From: Clostridiales bacterium
GTDB taxonomy: Bacteria > Bacillota > Clostridia > HGM11327
DNA: 34,470 bases
Direction: 5' to 3'
NCBI GenBank assembly: GCA_015056475.1
Contig: SVGF01000007.1
Coordinates: 1-34,470, forward strand
Made by a program: the position numbers and the translations under genes
Notes under the pieces: model-generated
Database searches by the model: none
What the model was told of the DNA's origin: nothing
What the model saw: only the letters and a program-made list of their open reading frames with translations
Shown here: piece after piece, positions 27,297-34,470 of the stretch
Layout of the letters: each line of letters opens with the position of its first letter
Numbering within the stretch: the first letter of the stretch is position 1

Positions 27297-29449
27297 AACG
27301 TAATTGTTTTTGTTTCACCCTTTTTGAGTGTTACGTCGGCAACCTTGTCAAGTGCCCACTCAAGTGTGGTAGAAACGTCACGCAATGCTTCAAGAGTGAT
27401 AGTTCTTGCGCCGTTGTTACAGCTTACAGTTACAAGCAAGCCCTTTGCCGAGCGAAGCTTGAAGGAGTAATTCTTCCAATCCTCGGGGATAGCAGGACAA
27501 ATAACAATGCTGTCATCAAGGTCCTGCAAGAGCATTTCCTGCAAAGCGTCAGCCGCACACATATTACCCTCGAGTGTGAACGGTCTGTACTTCCAGAAGC
27601 ATTCGATTTTATCCTTATAGTCGCCGTTACAATGGAAGCCGTTGGGCAAGCAGAAATATTCCCAGAACATATTGAGGTATTCGTGTGCCTTTTGACCGTT
27701 ACGTGCAACAGCACAAATTTCTGACATCAACGGGAATGAATAGCCTACGTACATGTAATAACCGAGCTCCTCGTTGCTTGCTATAGATGCTTCAATGATG
27801 CGCTTATTCTCGTCAGTATCATATCTCAAAAGCTTTAACGGATGGATAGCCATCAAATGAGAGAAATGTCTGTGAGATTCAAGCAATCTTTCGTCCCTTG
27901 CAAGTAACAAAGCACCGTCTGTATCAGTCGGAAGCGGATCAAAAGCATTTAACGTTTCCTCCCATACCTTTGCATCGCTGTCATAGCCAAAAAGCTTAGC
28001 AGAATACAAAAGGTCTGTGAACAATCTGGTCATAAGAGAAAGATCGTACGTACTGTTTGGTGTGAGGAATGCCTCGATCTCATCATCGTGGATCTCCGGA
28101 GAAGATGAAATAGGAAGCATAAGCTTACCTTCTTCATTCTTGTAAAGTATTTGTAAGAGGAATCTTGCATACTTCTTCATGAAGGGATATGCCTTATCCT
28201 TAAGGAATTCTTCGTTTGCTGTGTAATCGTAGTAGTCCATAAGACCTCTGCAAAGCCATGCACAGTTTACGGGAGAAAGCGAATACATTACCCAGCCACC
28301 GAGAGAATTACCCTCGATATCCATACAACCGGGTACGCAGAGTCCGTCATCAACATCATAGAAAGCCTTGGCAAATTTCTTAGCACTATCCTCAAGAGAA
28401 ATAACGTAATCCACAAAGGATTCGCCCTCCTCTATGTGGTTTGCCTTGAGATAGCTGTAATAGCTGAGCTCTGTATTGAGGTCGTGATGATAGTCACCTT
28501 TCCACGGCGGAATCGCGCCGTCATCTGCCGTCCAAACACCCTGCAAGGGCATGGGGAAATAACCCTTTCTAGAGCATGAGCCAAGGAAATAGTTTGAAAG
28601 ATACCAATTTCTCTCAAAGAATTCGTCTTCGTCAAGCTTAATAAAGCTCTTGGACCAATATTCCTTCCACCAAGAAAGATGATCTTCTTTTACAGCATCA
28701 TAGCCCTTTTCGAGTGCCTTTTCAAGTTTAACCCACGCGATGCTTGATATCTCATCAGCGGAAAGACCTCTTTCAACAGTATATACTACGTACTTTGCAC
28801 CGTCAACATCCTTTTCAAGCAAGAATAAGCCGTACGTATTGACGTCGCTTATCTTCTGCGTGAAACACTTATACGTAATACCGTTCTTTTCTTCGCAGAC
28901 TCTCTTTGCACGCTCATAATGAAGTGTTTTGAGGGAATTGTGGACCTGCTCCTCGGGCTTTATCTCACCGATGATACCGAATGCGGGATTTTCGATAGTT
29001 ACAACGCTGTTTGTATTGTTTATCTTAATGAAACCCACCTTTGTATCAGCAGCATCAAGGAATGATTCAAGCACAACACCGTCGGCAGTAATCGTCGCTT
29101 GTGCCCTTTCAATATCAAGCTCAGAAACAACGTTAGCATCAACTCCCATATTGATAATGATCTTACCTGCAGGAAGCTTTGTGGGAGCCGGCTTTGAATA
29201 GGGAGAGCTGAATATCTTTCTGATTCTGTCCACGTCGCCCTTTCTTGCGAGCTCAACGAGCGTTTTGTAGGAATAATCCTCAGTCATTTGAGGCGGATCT
29301 GTACAGTCCCAGATATCACATCTGTCAATACTGAGGCGCAAGCCGTTGGAATTGCCCCATATAAGGCAACCCAACGCACCGTTACCAAGCGGAATAGCCT
29401 CATCCCAAACCGTGATGGTGCTATCGAATTTCATTTTATTAAATCTCAT
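27293..29449 (-). CDS. Glycoside hydrolase family 95-like protein
   Basis: ITVWDEAIPLGNGALGCLIWGNSNGLRLSIDRCDIWD...PLQGVWTADDGAIPPWKGDYHHDLNTELSYYSYLKAN (GH95-like N-terminal and catalytic-domain motifs). Confidence 0.65.
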   Translation of the reverse strand: MRFNKMKFDSTITVWDEAIPLGNGALGCLIWGNSNGLRLSIDRCDIWDCTDPPQMTEDYSYKTLVELARKGDVDRIRKIFSSPYSKPAPTKLPAGKIIINMGVDANVVSELDIERAQATITADGVVLESFLDAADTKVGFIKINNTNSVVTIENPAFGIIGEIKPEEQVHNSLKTLHYERAKRVCEEKNGITYKCFTQKISDVNTYGLFLLEKDVDGAKYVVYTVERGLSADEISSIAWVKLEKALEKGYDAVKEDHLSWWKEYWSKSFIKLDEDEFFERNWYLSNYFLGSCSRKGYFPMPLQGVWTADDGAIPPWKGDYHHDLNTELSYYSYLKANHIEEGESFVDYVISLEDSAKKFAKAFYDVDDGLCVPGCMDIEGNSLGGWVMYSLSPVNCAWLCRGLMDYYDYTANEEFLKDKAYPFMKKYARFLLQILYKNEEGKLMLPISSSPEIHDDEIEAFLTPNSTYDLSLMTRLFTDLLYSAKLFGYDSDAKVWEETLNAFDPLPTDTDGALLLARDERLLESHRHFSHLMAIHPLKLLRYDTDENKRIIEASIASNEELGYYMYVGYSFPLMSEICAVARNGQKAHEYLNMFWEYFCLPNGFHCNGDYKDKIECFWKYRPFTLEGNMCAADALQEMLLQDLDDSIVICPAIPEDWKNYSFKLRSAKGLLVTVSCNNGARTITLEALRDVSTTLEWALDKVADVTLKKGETKTITL

Positions 29450-29450
29450 A

Positions 29451-30746
29451 TTACTTAACCTGTTTTTTCAATTCTTCTGTAAAATCTGCGATGTCGATGA
29501 GCTTACCGCCGTTTTCGCGGGACTCCTCTGCCGCAATACACATGATATGGCTTTCGATGGAAACGTCGATGGAAGTTACGGACTCCTTATTTGCGCCCTC
29601 ATCCAACAACAAGTCTACGATATCCTCTACGATGCCCATATCGCCACCGCCGTGACCGAATTCATCATTTACATCCTGAACGGGAACAAATTCAGCGGGC
29701 TGACGGAATACGTTAACCTCGATCTTATCGCCGCCGATGGGAGTTTTGATCTCGCCCTTTGTACCCATAATATGAATGTTTCTGCCGCCGCTTGTATCTG
29801 TGAACGCGCACATATTGAAATTGATCATGAGATCGTCATCAAAAAGCATATTTACAACCTGGTGGTCAACAACGTTATTGTCACAGAAGTATACGCAACG
29901 TCCGTACTGACCTTCCTCAAGGTTCTTCTTGAGGCTTTCCATTGTAGGCTCCTGAGATACTACGTCCATGGGCCATGTGAATATACCCTTTTCGCCCCAA
30001 TCAAGATAGCAGGGCTTTATGCTGTAAGGACATGTGTAGTAATGGGGGCAACCCTCGTTACATCTCTTTGTTGCACCCTCGGGAGCACATTCGGGCTTGA
30101 AGTGAGAAAGCGTACCGAATGAAGTGATGCTCTTGCAATGCTTACCTGTGAGCCAAAGGAACATATCCATATCGTGACAGCACTTCTGCAAAAGCATGGG
30201 GCTTGTGGTGTTCTTATCTCTCCAGTTACCTCTTACAAAGCTGTGAGCCTGATGCCAGAAGCAAACACCCTCGTTTGCCTGAATACACATGATGTCACCG
30301 ATTTTGCCGGAATCAAGAATGCTCTTGAGTGTGCGGAGGAATGCTGTGTAACGCATAACGTGGCAAACTACAACCTTTCTGTTGTACTCATTTGCAACTC
30401 TTGCGATCTCCATACATTCAACGGGATCGTTTGAAGCAGGCTTTTCAAGCAAAAGATGATAGCCCTTCTTAAGTGCGGGGATCGAATGGGGATAATGGAG
30501 CTGGTCAAGTGTGCAAACGAACAAAACGTCAGCGAGCTTGTCCTGCTGGAGCAATTCTTCAGCAGAATTGAACTGCATTTCGGGCTTAATGTTATACTTC
30601 TTTGAGAATCTCTGAAGCTTGTCGGGATCAATATCTGCACAAGCTACAATTTCTACCTTATCGGAAAGCAATGCGCAACTGCTTGCGTAAGAGTTACCTC
30701 TTGAGCCAAGACCGACAATGGCAACGGTTATTTTCTTTTCAGACAT
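29451..30746 (-). CDS. Gfo/Idh/MocA family oxidoreductase
   Basis: ITVAIVGLGSRGNSYASSCALLSDKVEIVACADIDPDKL...LEKPASNDPVECMEI. Confidence 0.93.
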   Translation of the reverse strand: MSEKKITVAIVGLGSRGNSYASSCALLSDKVEIVACADIDPDKLQRFSKKYNIKPEMQFNSAEELLQQDKLADVLFVCTLDQLHYPHSIPALKKGYHLLLEKPASNDPVECMEIARVANEYNRKVVVCHVMRYTAFLRTLKSILDSGKIGDIMCIQANEGVCFWHQAHSFVRGNWRDKNTTSPMLLQKCCHDMDMFLWLTGKHCKSITSFGTLSHFKPECAPEGATKRCNEGCPHYYTCPYSIKPCYLDWGEKGIFTWPMDVVSQEPTMESLKKNLEEGQYGRCVYFCDNNVVDHQVVNMLFDDDLMINFNMCAFTDTSGGRNIHIMGTKGEIKTPIGGDKIEVNVFRQPAEFVPVQDVNDEFGHGGGDMGIVEDIVDLLLDEGANKESVTSIDVSIESHIMCIAAEESRENGGKLIDIADFTEELKKQVK

Positions 30747-30787
30747 AATATGCCTCCTAAATGAATATTCATTATATTTCGAAATCT

Positions 30788-30816
30788 ATTATACAACAAA
30801 GTTTACGGTTTGTCAA
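30788..30816 (-). promoter_or_regulatory. Sigma-A promoter of the Gfo/Idh-GH95-like operon
   Basis: TTGACA-N17-TATAAT on the - strand. Confidence 0.85.
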
Positions 30817-30858
30817 ATAATTTTAGCCGAATCCAAATAAAACTTTAACGTAACGTAA

Positions 30859-30893
30859 AAATTCCGTAAATCTTCAAACGATCTACGGAATTT
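30859..30893 (-). terminator. Terminator downstream of the GH36/clan-D-like gene
   Basis: AAATTCCGTA/TACGGAATTT perfect 10 bp stem. Confidence 0.65.
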
Positions 30894-30903
30894 ATTATTG
30901 TAA

Positions 30904-32580
30904 TTACTTTTTTCCGGACTTGATATGCTCGTTTATCGTGCGACGGATAGCATCGACCTCGGCCTTGCGTATATCTAAATTTTTATTTGAGATATACAAG
31001 CTCATATTACCGAATTTATATGAATTTTCGTAATACTCAACAGAATCGGGGTGATCGGTATCTATCTCCGCTCCGAAATTTGCACTTCGTGCGATTTTTG
31101 CACGAGTTTCCATTACAGGGAGCGCAATATCATTTGGCAAGAAGAAATCATTGAGTCTTGTCATATCGTGGAATTTAGCAAAATGCGGATTTGCAACCTG
31201 ATAATCGAGCAAGCAATCGGGCTTTACCCTCTTTGCGGCATCGTGGAAAAGCTTATACAACTCATAGAGATAACGCACGCCGTAAAGACGCTTGGTGCAT
31301 TTGCATTCACCCGGTTTTGGAACAACACCAGTAAAGTCAAGCTTAATGCCGTCGGCATCAAGAGAATCATTCTCATTACCGAACATATATCTAAAGCTTT
31401 CGTAAACACGGGCTATATACTTGGGATTCAACGGATCGAGCAGTCTATGTCCAGCATCGATATAGACCTCGTCATCGGGAAGCCCCTTAGGATCAATGCA
31501 CACCCAGAGAAGGACCCTTCTGCCCTTTTTGTGCTGACGGGCAATAAAACCTTTTAAGTCAGGCCATTTCTCCTCGTCAACTCGCCAGATGCCGTGTTCC
31601 TTGCCCCAGAAATCGTCGATAGTGAGCATATCCCAATCGATTCCAAGCTCATCATATTTTGCAATATGGCTTTCGTAAAGCGCTTGAGTACAATTTGCTG
31701 TTCCGCCCTGCGCAAACCATCCGCAGACCATTACGCCCTTCCACCAATCAGCCTTTTGACGAACGAGATCTTCTACCCTGCCGAGCTCAACAAGACCTTT
31801 TGTGTATTTTTCCAATGCATCAAACTCGGAATCTGCATCAAAACGGAAAACAAGCTCGGGCAAGTGTACGCTGTCCTCGTATTCCGGTTCGCTCGTGTAG
31901 TCAAGCGAGAATGCGCACTCGCCACCAAAGCAAGGTGTATTTGAAAAGCCCGAAAAATCAAGCTCATCAACGGTCGGAGCAACTGAAACACTCATCCACT
32001 TTCCGTTTTTCAGCTTAAGCGGGAAGCAGAACGGTGCGGGTGAAAACCAGCGCTCACTGTTTGAGCCGACGGTAACGTTAGCACTAAGGACAGAATATTG
32101 CGTACCGTGAGCCGACGGATTGGGATTGAAAAGAGTATCTGCATTGAATACTGAGCCTCTGTTTGCAACGTAAGAGCAGTAGGTTGCTTTTTTGAGGAGG
32201 AACTTACCTTTGTACTCATACCCAACGTCAAGACGGACGTGATCATAAGCAAGCTTTAATACGTAATGATATTTACCGCCCGCAAATGAATTTGCGCTGT
32301 ATGTAAGCTCAACTGCGTCGTTTTGCGAGAAAGTATAGGTTGCAATACCTCTCTTGAACTTATCCTCCTCAAGAAAATCAGATTTGAATGTTTCAGGGTC
32401 GGGCATGTGGGCATTATCCTCACATTCAAGGTACGCGCCAACGTTGAGTTCAATCCAATCGGCGTCATTATTCCAGCCGTGGATATATATGGTTGACGGC
32501 TTTTGTTGCGTCCAACGTGCCTGATAAACGTCGGTATTTACACAAGAGCTCCAGCCCTGTATTACTGTCATTTGAAACAT
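30904..32580 (-). CDS. Clan GH-D (GH36/alpha-galactosidase-like) TIM-barrel glycoside hydrolase
   Basis: IDWDMLTIDDFWGKEHGIWRVDEEKWPDLKGFIARQHKKGRRVLLWVCID...DADGIKLDFTG. Confidence 0.7.
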   Translation of the reverse strand: MFQMTVIQGWSSCVNTDVYQARWTQQKPSTIYIHGWNNDADWIELNVGAYLECEDNAHMPDPETFKSDFLEEDKFKRGIATYTFSQNDAVELTYSANSFAGGKYHYVLKLAYDHVRLDVGYEYKGKFLLKKATYCSYVANRGSVFNADTLFNPNPSAHGTQYSVLSANVTVGSNSERWFSPAPFCFPLKLKNGKWMSVSVAPTVDELDFSGFSNTPCFGGECAFSLDYTSEPEYEDSVHLPELVFRFDADSEFDALEKYTKGLVELGRVEDLVRQKADWWKGVMVCGWFAQGGTANCTQALYESHIAKYDELGIDWDMLTIDDFWGKEHGIWRVDEEKWPDLKGFIARQHKKGRRVLLWVCIDPKGLPDDEVYIDAGHRLLDPLNPKYIARVYESFRYMFGNENDSLDADGIKLDFTGVVPKPGECKCTKRLYGVRYLYELYKLFHDAAKRVKPDCLLDYQVANPHFAKFHDMTRLNDFFLPNDIALPVMETRAKIARSANFGAEIDTDHPDSVEYYENSYKFGNMSLYISNKNLDIRKAEVDAIRRTINEHIKSGKK

Positions 32581-32607
32581 AAAAATTCTCCTTAAAATTT
32601 AAGCATA

Positions 32608-33171
32608 TTATCTGTGAATAAGATAATTCAAATAAGAAACACAAAAATTTGATGCAAAGAAACACGGTAAGAAATACAGTGCCACCGTAACTACATCCAA
32701 AATAAAACTGAAAAGCATGTTAAAACGCGGATTTTTGAGCGAAAATTTGCCTTTCAAGTGAGTGTAATAGAATAAAAGACATATCGATGATATTATACCA
32801 AGTATTGATATAGCCGAAAATATATTACTCTCGATAGGATAAGCTTTTGGGGAAGTGAATATAGCATGCACGATTGCACACAACGTTACATCCGCCACCA
32901 ACGATATAAGAGTTGTGGAAAAGTGCATTGTTTTTGAAAAGACTACACCAAGCAGACCGACGATTATACTTGCACCGCCGCCGTATTGCATTGCAAGGCC
33001 CAAGATTTCTATTACTCTTGAATTCCTGATGACTACCATTGAATCATGCGTTTTTTGCAAAAGTTCAGCGTAGTCCAAAACATACGCAGATATCACAAAA
33101 AGCACTATACCAACAAGAGCGAGTGACATGTAGAGGATTCTGTTTGTTGTAAAAAATTTGTTTTTGCTCAT
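32608..33171 (-). CDS. Small multi-TM membrane protein of unknown function (paralog 1)
   Basis: MSKNKFFTTNRILYMSLALVGIVLFVISAY...; start reassigned from 33258; same architecture as the next gene. Confidence 0.75.
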   Translation of the reverse strand: MSKNKFFTTNRILYMSLALVGIVLFVISAYVLDYAELLQKTHDSMVVIRNSRVIEILGLAMQYGGGASIIVGLLGVVFSKTMHFSTTLISLVADVTLCAIVHAIFTSPKAYPIESNIFSAISILGIISSICLLFYYTHLKGKFSLKNPRFNMLFSFILDVVTVALYFLPCFFASNFCVSYLNYLIHR

Positions 33172-33200
33172 AATTTTTCTCCTTTGTTTTTTAGTTGATA

Positions 33201-33734
33201 TTATCCGTGAATGAGATAATTTAAGAAGTTGTCCAAAAATTGACCTGTATATAAGCATGGCAAAAAGTACAACACCGCTGTAAGTATATCCAATACAACA
33301 CTCAAAAACGTTTTGTACTTAGGATTGCTGATTTTATACTCCTGCTTAATAATTATATAACATATAAACAGGACTAAGGACGCTATGAAACTCAAGAGTG
33401 ACAACAATCCTAAAATAGCGGACTCAATCGGATATGCTTTGGTGGATCTGAATCCTGACATTAAAAAAGTACAGGCCGTTATCACCGGAACTAATGATAT
33501 AAGAGTAGTGACCGGGAGCATTGTTTTTGAAAAAATAACACCAAGCAACCCTACAATAACACTTGCACCACCCACATACTCAAGCATCAACCACACTCCA
33601 AAGTCAGCAGTAGTAGGGTGCCGGTCACCAATATTTTGAAGACCCAAAACGCCGGCTGCTGCGGCAACAAGACCAACAGATGCCAATACTACGTAGAACA
33701 ATCTGTTCTTTGTTAAAAATTTGTTTTTACTCAT
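33201..33734 (-). CDS. Small multi-TM membrane protein of unknown function (paralog 2)
   Basis: MSKNKFLTKNRLFYVVLASVGLVAAAAGV...VGGASVIVGLLGVIFSKTM, compared with GGGASIIVGLLGVVFSKTM in paralog 1. Confidence 0.75.
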   Translation of the reverse strand: MSKNKFLTKNRLFYVVLASVGLVAAAAGVLGLQNIGDRHPTTADFGVWLMLEYVGGASVIVGLLGVIFSKTMLPVTTLISLVPVITACTFLMSGFRSTKAYPIESAILGLLSLLSFIASLVLFICYIIIKQEYKISNPKYKTFLSVVLDILTAVLYFLPCLYTGQFLDNFLNYLIHG

Positions 33735-33776
33735 AATTTTTCTCCTTTGGTTTTATTATATCGCTTCTGCAATTCT

Positions 33777-33805
33777 ATTATAGCATATATTGTCATTTTT
33801 TACAA
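33777..33805 (-). promoter_or_regulatory. Putative sigma-A promoter for the tandem membrane proteins
   Basis: TTGTAA-N17-TATAAT on the - strand. Confidence 0.5.
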
Positions 33806-33810
33806 TAAAA

Positions 33811-33843
33811 AAAGCATCCGCAAAATATTTTTGCGAATGCTTT
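33811..33843 (-). terminator. Terminator after the DUF975 gene
   Basis: AAAGCATCCGCAAAATATTTTTGCGAATGCTTT hairpin, T run on the - strand. Confidence 0.75.
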
Positions 33844-33851
33844 GTGGGTTA

Positions 33852-34470
33852 TCAATTTTGAACTTCGTCCTGCTCAACGCTGAATTCTGCTGCGATCCTT
33901 CTTGTACCCGATATCTCGCGGTAAAAATCAGCTCGTGCCATTGCAAGGTACGGATTTATCCATAAGTTTAATACTCCAAACGTAAGAATTGAAAGCAACT
34001 TCCATCCTATAAAGCTGAGCTCAAGGCAGAGCAGTCTCCAGCGGTTGCCTCTCATTAATTCAGTCGAAGCTCTCAACGCATCGCGACCGGAGATCTCCTT
34101 ATTCTCTGCAAGAATGTAAGGAACCATTGCGTAATTGAATGAAAGTACTATGCCCGGAATGATGAAGCATATAAATCCTACGGTTATAAAAAGCAACATC
34201 CACAGATTTGCAATTACAGGTCTTGCAAAGTCCTTGAACGCCTTGAAGATGGTTACAAGCGACACCTTTTCGCCGTCGATATGGTCAAGATTGAACTTCG
34301 CATATCCAACGCCCATGATACTGCCTGCAATAAATTGTGCAGCAGCAACAGCAAATGCCACTGCGCTTGCCACTATAGTAAAGCCTATAATAAACGGCAT
34401 CAGTGTCTCCAAAGCTTCAGCTATCCCGTTATAGATCTCCTCAAGCCAGCCGTTTTCAGGTAAAAAACTG
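33852..34470 (-). CDS. DUF975 family membrane protein, 5' end beyond the window edge
   Basis: GNRWRLLCLELSFIGWKLLSILTFGVLNLWINPYLAMARADFYREI; the frame stays open upstream of the listed TTG (SFLPENGWLEEIYNGIAEALETLMPF) to the window end. Confidence 0.82.
   Translation of the reverse strand, partial: SFLPENGWLEEIYNGIAEALETLMPFIIGFTIVASAVAFAVAAAQFIAGSIMGVGYAKFNLDHIDGEKVSLVTIFKAFKDFARPVIANLWMLLFITVGFICFIIPGIVLSFNYAMVPYILAENKEISGRDALRASTELMRGNRWRLLCLELSFIGWKLLSILTFGVLNLWINPYLAMARADFYREISGTRRIAAEFSVEQDEVQN

Noticed and set aside
29346-30122. 258 aa + strand ORF antisense to the Gfo/Idh gene
   Set aside because: Overlaps a well-supported family gene in full; no recognisable domain; typical shadow ORF from biased codon usage.

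Overview
A 34.5 kb chromosomal window from an endospore-forming, low-to-mid GC Clostridia-type Firmicute; the lineage is inferred from gene content. Conserved blocks, left to right: a phosphodiesterase/alkaline-phosphatase-family gene and a histidine phosphatase; rplU-prp-rpmA-obgE-yhbY (-); rbgA-rnhB-yraN-comM/yifB-comEC (-); two tandem type I signal peptidases (-); spmA-spmB (+); a DUF896 gene; sleB-ypeB (+); ddl and a TIGR01440 gene (+). The right part holds a carbohydrate-metabolism cluster (PIG-V-like membrane protein, galM, CBM9-like protein, GH95-like and GH36/clan-D-like hydrolases, a Gfo/Idh/MocA oxidoreductase), nadE, two tandem paralogous small membrane proteins and an edge-truncated DUF975 gene. 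The most interesting part is the AT-rich accessory region at 20.2-23.1 kb. A DUF559 (PD-(D/E)XK/Vsr-like) ORF there sits inside a ~456 bp unit with inverted double-hairpin ends. Three partial copies nearby carry the same end plus the first codons of the DUF559 ORF with ATG changed to ACG. A further repeat motif lies at the boundaries of the accessory genes. Other notable items are a hairpin array ending in a complete promoter at 1-321 whose promoter core recurs upstream of ddl, and a ~90% identical truncated duplicate of a phosphodiesterase 3' end at 2002-2142. All calls come from reading the sequence and ORF translations; no database search was run.
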